Source: Butyriboletus loyo (taxonomy: Eukaryota; Basidiomycota; Agaricomycetes; Boletales; Boletaceae). Taken from it: a stretch of DNA of 64,000 bases. Shown here in pieces: positions 1 through 11,553 of this stretch. A program made the position numbers and the translations under genes. The DNA is taken from contig JBBPSI010000065.1 of assembly GCA_038093515.1 (NCBI GenBank), forward strand, positions 56,930 to 120,929, read 5' to 3'. Below the pieces are notes generated by a model. That model saw only the letters and a list, made by a program, of their open reading frames with translations, was not told the origin of the DNA and ran no database searches. Numbering within the stretch: the first letter of the stretch is position 1; each line of letters begins with the position of its first letter.

Positions 1-2
1 CA

Positions 3-1934
3 CCCGGTGCTGTTGGTACCATCGATCCCTCTCTTCTTGGTCCGGGGCAACCTCAAACACCATCGCGGCCACCTAAAGATACCTCTCCGAAACGGCGGTC
101 GAAACTACCAGAGCCAGTCATCTATATTCGTCGACCGATTGATTCATCGACCCTGCCTTTGGTATCAGCCAAACGGCCAGTGCAGATCAAATACCGCGAT
201 CCAGAAGGTTCTCCCGCAACCCCTTTGACTCGGTTAACGTCGAAGCAGGCGTCATCGAACCCTGTGGAGAACCCTATTGACCTGCCTACGAATGACAAGG
301 TCGATTCCCCACGAGTGAAGAGAGGTTCACGCGAATTTCACACCGCATGCGAGTCTGATTCCGATTTTGTCCCCGAATCCTCCAAGTCCAAGATCAAGCT
401 CAAGCTCCAACGACCAAGTGTCAAAGACAAGAAATCGGCTGCCGAGTACCAAAGCACAGATGCCACGACCGTCTCGACAATGTCGTTCTGCCATCAATGC
501 CGAAATCGTTCCGACCGACCCAAGATGCTGTGCTCTAATACTTTTGACAACCGTGTATGCGGAAAGAGGTTCTGTAATCGATGCATTCTTTACCGGTTGG
601 TTCATTCTATTTTATATCCGTCCACCTGGCCGTTTTTACTAATTGAATACTACCTTTTTCTTTTCGTCTTCTACGGCATGTTTTCTGGGCCTGATGTTAG
701 ATATCCCGATATCACCTTTGATGAACGCAGCGCAGGTTTCTTGTGTCCAGCGTGCACGAACACGTGCAATTGTTCGTGCTGTTCGAGGAATAGGGGTGAA
801 GAATTCGTCTCGATGAGGCTCGGAGGACTTGCAGCTTCGTTCTTCAAATCCAAGGTGACGCTCGTGCGGGACGTCGGCAAATCACACCGTACCAAGTCAC
901 CACGAAAAGACGCAGACGTGCGACGGAGCGCAAGTGAAGCGACGACACCGACGCCCGAACCCGGCGCGTTGCTACCGCAGTCACATTTCTGGGCGCACGT
1001 GTACGGGATGGAAGGCGAGCGTGTGGGGAGAGCATTCATGGCGCGCGAACACATGGGTCGTGTACACGCCCGCGGACCGTCTCCCCTACTTCCACTTCCG
1101 AAGCCGCAGCCACCGAAAAGAGCCGAGAAACCTCGACGGCGGGAGAAGAAACGGGATCAGACGCGGGGACCGCGCGTATTTGTCGGGCGACCGCTTGAGT
1201 CGTGGAAGATTCGTGCGGTGCGCGATTTAGTGCCGAGCGTGGACATGGAGACGATTCGGGACAAGGGAAAGGGAAAGGCGGGTACTACAACCGAAAACAA
1301 CCAGCTCGTATCCGCCTCTGGGTCCTCCCGTCGAGGGCGGTGTTATATCGGCAATCCTGCGCCGTTACACGAACCGTATGGACGGATGCCGGGAACGGTG
1401 AGTCCGACGTCGCTGTCTGTGCCCTCCTCGCGCTGCTCGACGCCCGCGCTCCACTCGGATAGAAGTCTCGAACTGCTGTCCGAGTTGGAGACAGGCTATT
1501 GGCCACAGCCGGAGGTGGGGGAGTGTTGTTCGTGGGCGCCACCGCCGCCGCCAGGTACGATCGTCCGCGGTCTTTCGTCGAATCCGAATCCATATGGTCC
1601 TTCTGATCCGTTTTCGATGGAAGTCCCGCGCCTTGGGATACCTAGTGGTGCTATGGGTACGGTAATAGACGGTGTTGGGCGGCAGGGTCCGAGTTACAGT
1701 TCAGGTTCGGGTTCGGGCGTGGGTGTAGGCGTGGGCGTGGGCGTGGGTGTGGGTGTGGGTGTGGGTGTGGGTGTGGGTGTGGGTGTGGGTGTGGGCGCGG
1801 GCGTGGATGTGGATGTAGACGTTGCTGCAAACGGGGACGAGCGGGGGTCAGCGTCGACGGCGCTGTCCGAGGAAGATGTAGCGAGGGCGATCAATGTTGC
1901 GCTAGCGGCGCTTAGCGTTGAATTGCCTTCTTGA
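3..1934 (+). CDS. Zinc-finger protein of the zf-4CXXC_R1 family (5'-truncated by window edge)
   Basis: The reading frame is open from base 3, so the true start lies outside the window. An in-frame intron at about 596-700 (105 nt, GT...TTAG) interrupts the cysteine-rich domain; splicing it out joins the RFCNRCILYR part to the part reading FLCPACTNTCNCSCC. That gives the CxxC pattern of the zf-4CXXC_R1 domain (first described in the repressor R1/CDCA7 group), a nuclear DNA-binding module. Before the domain lies a basic, Ser/Pro-rich linker; after it a long low-complexity region with a run of alternating Gly-Val near the C-terminus. The natural role is probably transcriptional or chromatin regulation (inferred from the domain). 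Stop at 1932-1934. The domain assignment is firm; the function is not. Confidence 0.75.
   Translation, partial: PGAVGTIDPSLLGPGQPQTPSRPPKDTSPKRRSKLPEPVIYIRRPIDSSTLPLVSAKRPVQIKYRDPEGSPATPLTRLTSKQASSNPVENPIDLPTNDKVDSPRVKRGSREFHTACESDSDFVPESSKSKIKLKLQRPSVKDKKSAAEYQSTDATTVSTMSFCHQCRNRSDRPKMLCSNTFDNRVCGKRFCNRCILYRLVHSILYPSTWPFLLIEYYLFLFVFYGMFSGPDVRYPDITFDERSAGFLCPACTNTCNCSCCSRNRGEEFVSMRLGGLAASFFKSKVTLVRDVGKSHRTKSPRKDADVRRSASEATTPTPEPGALLPQSHFWAHVYGMEGERVGRAFMAREHMGRVHARGPSPLLPLPKPQPPKRAEKPRRREKKRDQTRGPRVFVGRPLESWKIRAVRDLVPSVDMETIRDKGKGKAGTTTENNQLVSASGSSRRGRCYIGNPAPLHEPYGRMPGTVSPTSLSVPSSRCSTPALHSDRSLELLSELETGYWPQPEVGECCSWAPPPPPGTIVRGLSSNPNPYGPSDPFSMEVPRLGIPSGAMGTVIDGVGRQGPSYSSGSGSGVGVGVGVGVGVGVGVGVGVGVGVGVGAGVDVDVDVAANGDERGSASTALSEEDVARAINVALAALSVELPS
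1710..1812 (+). repeat. GGTGTG/GGCGTG microsatellite coding for poly(Gly-Val)
   Basis: A six-base tandem repeat lies inside the zinc-finger gene and is read as alternating Gly-Val, about 15 dipeptides. The middle copies are nearly pure GGTGTG, whereas both edges carry GGCGTG and GATGTG variants. The opposite strand is also open in this stretch and would read Pro-Thr repeats, which I regard as a shadow. Confidence 0.85.
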
Positions 1935-2166
1935 ACACGGCAGTTACCTCCAACTTACGAGCATATTATGTCTATATATGGGTCATGCTTGGTTCAGGTG
2001 AATGAGGTTTCGGGGGACGACCACGGCATTTAGGGTAGAACAACAATCGTCAAAGATAATTATACAGTACACATGAACGTCGATAAAAGGGAAAAAAAAC
2101 ACGGGGTATGTGGTATCTACGTTAGGTCGTCCCAACTTATTCATTATTCTGAAGACGGCACACGGA

Positions 2167-4564
2167 TCACATCTAAGGTAAACGGCGAGCGTGAGGATCG
2201 TGCATGATAAAAAGGAAGAACCAGATACGTACCAACCACTGCCAGAACGCCTCTAGCTTGTTCCTCGGTGGGGGATCATCGACCCTGTTCGCACCGATAC
2301 GTATGCTCAGTTTTCGTGCACGGGCGCATCAGGAAAAAAAAAAAGAACAGGGAGGGACGTACGTCATTGCATCGAATTCGGCCACGTTGGTGACAAAGTC
2401 CATCTCTTCTGGCTTGACGACGGGCACGCGCATGACGAGCTTGGCGCCAACGTAAAGGACGGGGAAGAACAGGATCGGGAGGTAGTCTGTCACGAACGTG
2501 GCGGCGGACCAGTTACCCTTGAGGAAGACGTTCCAGGCGCTGAACTGGAGAGGGGCGCACGCAGCGCAGCGGGTCAAGTTTCGAGGATACGCAGCGCATT
2601 TTGTTTTTGTTTTGTTTTGGAGTGGGGGGCGTTGGGCGGGAAAAGGGGTTGGACGTCAGTCTCGATAACGGTGCGGCAATACAGGCAAAGGGAAGGAGGG
2701 ACACGCACGAAGAGTACGAATGCCGACCCGCAGGTACTCCACCATCCGGCGAATGGCTGCACCCGGGGGGCGAACGGGAGCGTTTTCCTGTCGATACCCT
2801 GCACTTTCATACCCTTGTAGAACCTGAGATAGGTCACTCCGATACCAAACCAGGTGACGAGACCTGTGGTAGCGGAGAAGTTGGAAAGCCAGGTAAAGAC
2901 GATACCGGAACTTTTGCCGACCGTCATGTACGCGAGGAAGGCAAAACAAGAGCAGACGCCAACAGCGACGTAGGGCAACCCGGAGCGCGTTGTGCGACTA
3001 AATATTTTAGGGGCACTGCCAGAGATAGAAAGACCGTCTAAAAGACGATGTGTTAGTTATGAGTTGCGAGCGCTGAAAATATTGGTCTGCATACATAAAC
3101 TACGCGATGCGAGGTAGAGGTCACTCGAACTAGCAGACCAAGCGGAGGTTAGAATAGCAGCGTTGATAATCTAAACAAAGTATCAGTATCTGGAACGAGA
3201 CCAGACTCTCGAATCTCTACGTACGGAAGGCAGGACTTTGATACCAGCTTCGTTGAAAGCGATGACGAACGGCGAAGCAGCAGCGTTAGAGGAGTTGAGG
3301 TTGAGCAAAGAGTTGTTGGAAGGGACGAGTAAACCAATAATCAGCACGCCCCCGATGTAGAATACTAAAACTCGGAAGTAGACCCTCTTGATCGCCTTCG
3401 GGATGTTCCGGCGGGGATTCTTTGCTTCAGCAGCTGCTACCTGGGATGGGTCAAGCGGGGCAGCGAAGGGCCATGATGAGAAAACGAACTGCTACTGCTT
3501 CAGTGCCGAGGTACGCGAACGCAGCTTGGATGGCGACGCTGCAGGTGCCGAGGAAGTGGCCTTTCGCACCAGTGAACCCATAGTAGTCCGTAAAAGGTCC
3601 TGGGTTTTTCCAGTATCGGAACCCGATGCGATCGTGGTTTGGGCCTCCACCTAAATCGACGATTATACCAAGAATGATCATTCCTGTTATTGTAAGGACT
3701 TTGACTGAGCTAGAAACGAAACTGTGAGAGAGGAAACGAATGAAAGCCTGATGCCGGGATTCACCTGAACCAGAACTCGGCCTCCCCATATGCACCTACG
3801 GCCGACTGTGAGAAGAGGGACAGAATTATAGAGAAAAGTTCTCACCGACTCCGAGGGCATTGATCCCGATAGCAACAACCAGGCACATGGATATCCAGAT
3901 GGCAGGGCTGGTGGTCTTGTCCCAAAAACTGATGATAGTTGCTGCCGCAGACAACTCGGCTAGAAGACATTCAGTATCAAGGTTTTTCATGTTTGATCAT
4001 ACGGACCAGGTAGGGTCAGCTGCGTTACGAGTGAGAGAGGGTTAGATTTGAAGCTGAATTAATCTTACCGTCCATCCATACCAGTAGTTCCAACCAGTTG
4101 CAAAAGCATAGGCAGGATCGATAAATCGCTCAGCGAGTTTGATGAAACCGCCGGGGAGGGGTAGGAAAGCGGTCATTTCGCCAAGAGAGACCTGTGATGA
4201 GAGATTAGACGATTTGTACGGGGAATTGGGAGATAGAGGGAGAGACCATGGTAGCAAAACATATCGTCCCAATGAAAAGGTAACCCAGGAGGAGACCAAG
4301 GGGACCACCATTCATGAGGGAAGATGCCGTTCCAAGGAAGAGACCGGTACCGATGACACCACCAATACTGGAAGCACGGATGAGCACGGGTTCGAATTGT
4401 TAGCAAGGGTAAAGAGATATACACCTGATCATGGCGACATGACGGTTCTTTAGCTTACGATGGAGAGTGGTATGAACCTTGGGGGATGCTGCTTGACCCT
4501 CGACGGACCTGACGTCTGCATCAAAGGTGACCTTCTTGTCGTTACTGTCCTCGTCGGAACCCAT
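2167..4564 (-). CDS. Amino-acid permease, yeast amino-acid transporter (YAT) type
   Basis: A plasma-membrane amino-acid/proton symporter of the APC superfamily. The start is ATG at 4564 (MGSDEDSNDKK). The first membrane segment reads IGGVIGTGLFLG, the family signature, followed by SLGEM, GWNYWYGW and LPAELSAAA. Introns that restore the frame include 4368-4424, 4192-4246, 4020-4068 and 3960-4006; the last two flank a 13-nt exon (4007-4019) coding for LTLP. Later exons give the typical transmembrane helices (AFAYLGTEAV, KNPRRNIPKAIKRVYFR, FTWLSNFSATTGLVTWFGI). A final intron at 2173-2232 leaves only Met-stop (2167-2172) in the last exon, giving the usual FWQWLM tail. About ten exons; no disrupting change seen. 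Substrate cannot be told from sequence. Confidence 0.88.
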
Positions 4565-7143
4565 GATGAACGAAGGAGGGGTAGGGATGAGGGAGTGAGG
4601 ACACCTAAATAGTTGAAGCCTTATCGACTGCGCATGCGGTGATGCCTTTAACCGGGCTGATGGGCCTTGTGGATGCCGATAAGGGAGTGCCCTGACGCCC
4701 TGCTAACGATATGGTCTTGGAGTTCCATGCGGCTCTCTATGTCCGCGTCGCGGTCGTTTGGGTTTAGATTTGTTGCGCGTTTCACTTCTCCGTGTCCGGC
4801 TGGTTCGCATGGGCCCTGACACCGTTGTTCGCTTGCGCGCCACTGTCCTATTGGTCATGATAGCGAACACGATACTTACTAGGCCAGGTACTGAGGCCGG
4901 TGTCATGTGCGTGATACTTACCCACAGGGATTTCGATTCGTACTAGTCACAGTTCCTGGCCGGGTGAAATTAATTATGACATGGGAGCAGTCTTGCAAGC
5001 AACTTGGGACATCGTCTCTGTGTCCTTTACTAAGATCATTCCTCTCGTCATCCACTACATGTATCAGAACGGAACACCACGTCAACCTGTGCAAGTTTCC
5101 CTGGCCCGTTGGGAATTTTCATTCCTGTCCTGGTTTTCAAAGGTCCAGGACGTCGATGCACCCCCATCATCATTGGAACTGGAAACAGTGCCATAGCCAA
5201 CCTGATTATTAAACTTTTTGAATTTTAACTAAATCATAGCAGCGCACTGACTCCGGGGGTTTACGGGTTCGGTCGTAGTTGAAATCCGTATCTATTTCCG
5301 TACGGCCTGAAACAGTTTTTGTTCCCTCACGAGATCGTGGAGACATCAAGGACGTAAATTACATTGTGTACGGTGAACAATTTCAAGGACACAATCCCGC
5401 AGAGAATAGAAAAGATATACTTATTGTGTAAATAAATATACCTGTAGGAAGACAAGAAATCAGTATCACTTTTTGCATGCAATTCATGGAATAAATCATG
5501 GCACAGTGAGGCTGAGAGCATGACCTGCAATAGTTGTGACAATGGATTTTTTTATTTTTCTCTTAAAGGATACCAGTCCAGCCTGTGATTTCAACAGAGT
5601 TTTGAAGATAGAGCAATGGGTATGTGATGCACTCTCAAATTTCTGCAAAGAGAGAGACACAAAACCTTTTTGATCACAAATATAGACAGCAACACCATTA
5701 TAGAAGGCAGGTCCTGAAAGTTTTGGACAGTGCACAAGTGGTGTGGCATCATACAACCATTGACAGAAACTATATTGGGGGTGTCAAAGCAGCAAGGTAC
5801 ATACTGCAAGTAATAGATTGGGTCATAATAAATTTTGGGATATTCATCCACACAATGAACAAGGTCTAATGGTGGACACAATGACTCATTGAGCACATGC
5901 ACAACATGTTACTTGTGGATGAACCTGGAGACAAATTGATCTGGAATTCCAGACAAAAGCTGTCGCAACATACATATTCAGCATCCAGTACCTTGAAGTG
6001 TGTTCGTGAACGTTCAAACGTCCACCATTCTACAACACCAAGTACTGACACCATCAAACCCTGACTTTACAGTTTATAGCTGATAACATAGCATTTTTCT
6101 CATAGCTGGACGTGCCTCCACTACTATGGGAGTCGGGAATTAGGACGTTCACAGTAGACAGTTCAGTGGCAAAAAGTTCAGCAAAAAGTATCATAGGAAA
6201 AATTGTGCATGAACTACAGTTCAACTCTGCCTGTGATAACCCCTTCAAGTTCGTGCAAGCTGCAGTCGGACTCGAGTACTTGATCGTAATCAATATCACT
6301 ATCCATGCCACGGAAAACCGAGCGGCAGAAAGCACTCTAAGCCACTCAGACTCAATTACTTGTGGAGTTGATCACTGAAAGGATGACGCAGCTCGACGAG
6401 GATGACTTTGGAGATTCCGAGTCTTCTGATTCCTCGGACTCGGACTCCTAATCCTGCTCGTCTTCTGAGTCTAAGGCAAGCAATGGTGACTTGCCTGCGC
6501 TTGATGACTATCAAGCTGCTGTGTATGCTTCTCGCTGCGGTACTGCGTGATCGCGTACCTGTCGGGCCATCCCGGGATCCGGTACCTATCTGATGTTACT
6601 CTCGGTCTACAACTTGAAGTACGAGCGGCCAGAAATAGTATGCGATTACCCACGAGACGACCACGGTCCTTTTGTTCTCACCTGCAGCTCCGGTGATAGC
6701 GGCGGGGACATTATTTTCCTTTGTCGACAGTTCGATGTTGCCATTCGAAGCACGAGACTTGGCTGAATGACCCTTGTTGACCTTTGCGGTGGCTTCTGCT
6801 AGTTGTATTTGCGTTTGGCGCAGATAATTTTAGGAGACAGTGCCGTGCTCCGCTGAGTCTGAGAGAGTACGAGCGAAACGAGGTGGAAAGTTCACAGACC
6901 GACGTTGCCGAAGTACGCAAGCTGAGTCGTCGAACTCTGTGAGGACAGTTCAGCAGTGCACCTCGAACTGGGAGCTGAATTTCTTGCTGAACAGGACGTG
7001 AATTGTCTAGAACGTCCCAATAATAATAATTAACGTACGGGTGCAAATCTAGATAAGAGCCATCCTGGCTTCACACAAGTCGCATCTTCCTCCCACTGAA
7101 CATCCAGTTACGACGACTATCATCTCATACTTGCCTAAAGAAC
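4565..7143. other. Long gene-poor gap with coding relics of unknown origin
   Basis: The stretch from about 5300 to 6400 is clearly more AT-rich than the flanking genes. It holds only short broken ORFs on both strands, such as a minus-strand ORF ending at 5496. Around 6350-6480 a plus-strand stretch encodes a Glu/Asp/Ser-rich acidic tail (DEDDFGDSESSDSSDSDS). I recognise no protein family. The base composition and broken frames suggest an old transposon remnant, but this is inference. Confidence 0.4.
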
Positions 7144-8621
7144 ATGTCCTCCAACGCTGTTTCGCTTTTGCATGACGTTGACGCTTACATGTTTGATGTG
7201 TTCGGAACGACGGTTGACTGGTTCACGACCGTGAAACGCGAAGTCGCTCGCCAGAGCAACGGGGCGATCCATAAAGGTGCGTCTAGACTCTAATCTTGCA
7301 CATCGTACGGCTCGTCGCCAACGGAGGACGTCCGTGCGATTTATATGTTGTCATCGGAACTCACGGATGAGCCAATCGCCCTTGCTCATAATGAATCTGA
7401 TGAACATCTAACGATGTGTCACACGTGCGAACGACTCGGCAGACCAGGACGCCGTTGACTTTGCACGCGAGTGGCGACAAGGGTATTACACAAACATGTA
7501 AGTCGTTGCGCCAGTGGTATCTCCAACGGACGGGGCCAGCCGCCCCTCCTCGGGCGCCTCGAGTGGATAAACTCAAACCCGGAGGGGAGGCCGCTAGCGT
7601 GCGGACACTTTTTCTGACAATATCGTAACTCACACGAAAGGTGTTTGTCCCAAACCCTTTTTCAGTCGAAACGTGAACGCAGGCGGCGAAGGTAGTCTCA
7701 ACACTGATCTCGTCCATCGAAAGGCAAGTATCAAAACTGCTCACCCCGGGGATCATCGATCATTACCCCACTAGAAGGGGATGCCACTCGGCGCTATCAT
7801 TCTCACGCACCGACAATAATTTTTTTCTTCTGCCAGATACTCGATGGGATGCTCGCATCCCCGCGCTGGTCCCATCTCGCCACTGTCTGGGACGAACTTG
7901 CACGCGACAAATTAGTACAGGTATGGCACGGCCTGGATGGTAAGCTTTCTCTCTCCCTCCTCTCCATCACCACGTATGCCCGTACGATCTATCATCCCCA
8001 TCTCTGAGGCATACCCCACCGATAGTGTACGAGGATACCATCCCTGGACTCGCCCAACTCCGCAAATCAGGGATCGTAGTCGCCCTGTCGAACGGGAACT
8101 ATAGGCTGCTGATGGACATGGTAAGCAAGGACCACTCGATCCGGGGGACCGGGCTGAATGGGATGCACGCCGGTTGACTCCCGTTGTCACTATATTATAT
8201 AGGCAAAGCACAACCAACTTCCGTGGGATGGTATCTTGTCAGCCGAGTTCTTTGGGGTGTACAAACCGTATGTTTTTCGATTCCCCTTTTTTGGTCACTT
8301 GCTTGGTACTGAGGATGACGCTCGGCGGCTGACCGACTTTGGACGCGATTGTGTCCGGATAGGACGAAACAGGCGTACCTTTCTGCGGCGTACCACCTCG
8401 GTGTCCCCCCAGAACGTGTGGCGATGGTCGCTGCACACAGTTGGGACGTCGAAGGAGCTGCTCATGCGGGGCTCAAGACTATCTATGTACCGCGCCCTGC
8501 AGAAGATACTCAGGAGGTTAGAGAAAGCATGCGGAGCAAGGCGGAAGGAGGGACTGTAGACCTGGTAGTGAAGGACTTCAACGAACTCGCTACGTTAGCG
8601 ACCGAGGCGAGGAAAGTATAA
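7144..8621 (+). CDS. Haloacid dehalogenase, type II-like (HAD superfamily hydrolase)
   Basis: Seven exons can be built by splice consensus: 7144-7276, 7443-7497, 7666-7723, 7837-7939, 8026-8120, 8203-8267 and 8363-8621. Motif I (YMFDVFGTTVDW) carries the nucleophilic Asp. Motif II is in ALSNGNYRLLM. The motif III lysine is probably in VYKP or TKQAYL. The acidic motif IV lies in VAAHSWDVEGA. Family members hydrolyse 2-haloalkanoic acids through an aspartyl-ester intermediate, but fungal members may act on other substrates. The intron at 7724-7836 uses a GC donor (AAG|GCAAGT). A partial, decayed copy of this gene lies at 32.5-33.0 kb. No frame defect seen; product about 250 aa. Confidence 0.85.
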
Positions 8622-10239
8622 GAAGATTTGGTACATCGATAGAACTTCATCCACACTCCAATCAATCATTGGCCCACCTTGAATGATAGCCTCTCAAAAA
8701 AAATTGAATCATTTTTCTGTCCCTTGTGGGGTACACTACCATATGTGGAACAAGCGATCTAGTCTAGTGGGGTCCCTGTGCCCCTACCGCGCCTCTGATT
8801 GTGCAAATGCCCCGACGTGAGGTTGCTCTCCGCCGGCCATTTTAGATGCACCAACCTTAAAAGTAGCAGTCACCTGTTAATATGTACATTGCGTTGGGTG
8901 ATGATATATTCAATCCGTGCGTTTACTTGTAGATAAGTCGGTCGTGAACCGTCTTGATGAGTTCTTGGTGACGATAGTCGTAGCGCACTGTTGACCTTGA
9001 TGTAATAGTGACACTATTATTGGACCTTTCCCCTCCTCTATTCCACATATACTGACTGATCTATTGGCTAAATCCTTCGATGAAACGAGTGAGCGAGTAA
9101 GAGGGACATGTGGAATGTGTGAGGATCGTGAGAGATGGTATGAGTATGGGATTGGGTATTTGAGTGCTATTACCCTATTACCTGGAGAGGATCATAGCGT
9201 TGTCTTTACATTCGGCCGGAGCGACATTACCAAAGGTTTCCTTGAGGCGGCCCGTGAGGAGATAGCAGAGTTGAAAAAGCGGCACGTCCTAATACGAGGA
9301 GTAGAACGTGGCGTTCATGTGCGTAGCCTCTCAAACGACCGAGTTACGGCAGTGAGCACCAAGTTCAATTGCGAGCCAACTACCGCATCGAATGTTCGGT
9401 GCGGTCACATTGGCGGCGCAATATCCGCGACACTCGAATTCCCCCGTACGCCAGAGCATGATTCTAGCTGTGTCACAGTACAACCCCTACCGCTTTGTTC
9501 TGAAGAATAAGCCATTATTGACAGTGTCTGACGATGGTGATAGTTCACTGATGTCCCACAGTCCGAGTCGGTTTGAAAACCTATCCCAGTCATCTGCTGA
9601 CTGTCGATACTGCAAGACTTGCCTATCATGTCGATGGTTTCAATCCCGAAAAACTCGGTCTTTCGGAAGGGATCATCGCCGGTAGTCATGCATGTACCAG
9701 GCGTGCTTGGAGTGCGGCTGGGTGAAGTTGTATATGGGGTCCGATCGTCGGGCTGAAGCACGCTTTGTAAAACAAGAGTCAAAGCCTTTTGCTGCACACT
9801 TTACGACAGGGATAGTAGGGAAAAACGGACAAAATAGGAAGCGACAAAGGAACTTTGTGTCGCCATCGTTGAGTTTTCACTGTTGGATAGCCACTACTTC
9901 CCGTTCCCAACAATTTCCAGCGTGATTTTGAGGTCACCACCGCAATGGTAATAATATGGATAGGGTGTGCATTGGGGTGAGAGCCAGCCAGGCATAATTG
10001 TAGGTGTATGAACTGATACATATTGATAAGAAGGCAGGTACACGTGACGTGTACCTTGAGTGGACGACCGTGCATCGTTTCTTATGTGGCCAAGCATGTC
10101 GACGGAAAAAAACAGGCAGTCAAGGAATGGTAAGCAGTGAGCACACGTTTGAGAGTGCGATACTGACGGACCAATAATCAAGTGAAAACAATTCCTTGAG
10201 TACCGTTCACCGACGGCAAGCAAAACCGATCGTGATCAA
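8622..10239. other. Intergenic, nothing supported
   Basis: Only short ORFs without recognisable domains occur here (for example 9064-9510 on the plus strand). I see no splice-linked coding series, RNA gene or repeat. Confidence 0.4.
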
Positions 10240-11062
10240 TGGTTCGGAGGCCCTATAAGTTCTTCGGTGATGGAAAGCACATCGCGAGCGGTGATTTGGA
10301 TGGAAAGATTCGACCTTGGCGAGTGTGAAGATGGCGTGGAGGTGGGGACGCCAATGGATGCGGGAAGTTCGTTCTGTTTGCAGCATCGCAGAGATGGAGT
10401 GAGTGGGACGGACAGCGGCGATGTGACGGTGTGGAATGAAAAGACTCGGAGCCACAAAAAGGTGACATACAGCAGCTGGGTGCGCGCAGTGGATGTCTCT
10501 CTGGATGGAACGAGAATCACGACTGGGTCCGACGACAAGACTGCCTGCGTCCGGTCGCTCTCGACTGGGGAACGAATGCTGGACCCGTTGAAACACGACA
10601 GCTATGTTGTTGGTCACCCAACGGACGCCTCATTGCCACCGGCGCGCAGGACCACTGTTCGGATCTACGACAGTCCTTGTCGATGTCAGCTCGTGGCAGA
10701 ACCAGTGGCTCGCCTGGACCAGCGATAGCAAGCAACTTTTTGTCTCATCTCGCGACGGAAACATCAACTGTCTCGACGCGTCCACCGGGACGACGCTCTC
10801 TCAATGGCCCATCCACAGCAGTGATGACCCTAGGTACATCGCCCTGGCAAGCAACGGCACATTCATCGCAACCCCCGCAAACTCATCGGTCTCGTTCTGG
10901 GACACTACAACGCACAAGTAAATCGGGCCTGTCTTCTAGCACACAGAGAGTATCTATTCAATGGCTCTCTCAGCAAGCTGCAACCTTGCGATGGGCGGCA
11001 ATTCGACAATCACGCTTCGCAGTCTCTATGACATCCTTCCCTCACCCTATTCTGACAGTGTA
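10240..11062 (+). pseudogene. WD40-repeat relic (C-terminal part of a NACHT-WD40 type protein)
   Basis: Successive pieces in different plus-strand frames read like WD40 blades: KFFGDGKHIASGDLDGKI near 10250, VRAVDVSLDGTRITTGSDDK near 10480, LAWTSDSKQLFVSSRDGNI near 10720, and ALASNGTFIATPANSSVSFW near 10850. The blades follow one another in the right order but change frame several times and contain stops (for example just after 10920). No set of normal introns repairs this. In Agaricomycetes such arrays usually form the sensor end of NACHT-WD40 (NLR-like) proteins. No nucleotide-binding domain is visible upstream, so only the C-terminal part survives. Confidence 0.65.
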
Positions 11063-11553
11063 AGCATCCAAATCTCGCCGTGTCAGACCCTTTTATGATT
11101 GCAACCGCTTTGTTGGCTGCTGCAGATTCTCGCTGAAGAGGAAATACAGTGCATTAACGTAGAAAAGGTAGATCTCAAAGAGATCGTTGGGTCATTTCGT
11201 GCACAGGAAATCAACTTGAGTTCATCCACCGTCACCGTGACTCACACTTCGTTGACATCCCGGTGTATCAGACAGCAAGATCTCCGATCTCAAACATCAA
11301 CTCTGCACACAACGTGCCGATTCCCAGCGCAGAATAGATACCCTCCTCCAGGTCGTTCACGCGCACGAGCTCAAATATGAATGCGTGCATAATCGATGCT
11401 GCACTCTCTCTTCTCGAGATGATCAACATCATGAACGATGAGATCAGAACCAAGAGTATGTTAATGGACTGGCTTGCTAGTGGGTCTTGATGTCGTCCAT
11501 CAGGGTAAACTATCCAGTTTCTTTCATTAGAGTTCAAGAGCCAATGCATATCG

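Noticed and set aside
671..1593. Minus-strand ORFs antisense to the zinc-finger gene
   Set aside because: They mirror a GC-rich coding strand, contain no domain and no splice logic; shadows.
1694..1894. Minus-strand ORF with Pro-Thr repeats
   Set aside because: It is only the reverse reading of the GGTGTG repeat.
9064..9510. 148-codon plus-strand ORF
   Set aside because: No motif, no splice partners, begins without a promoter-like region; not called.
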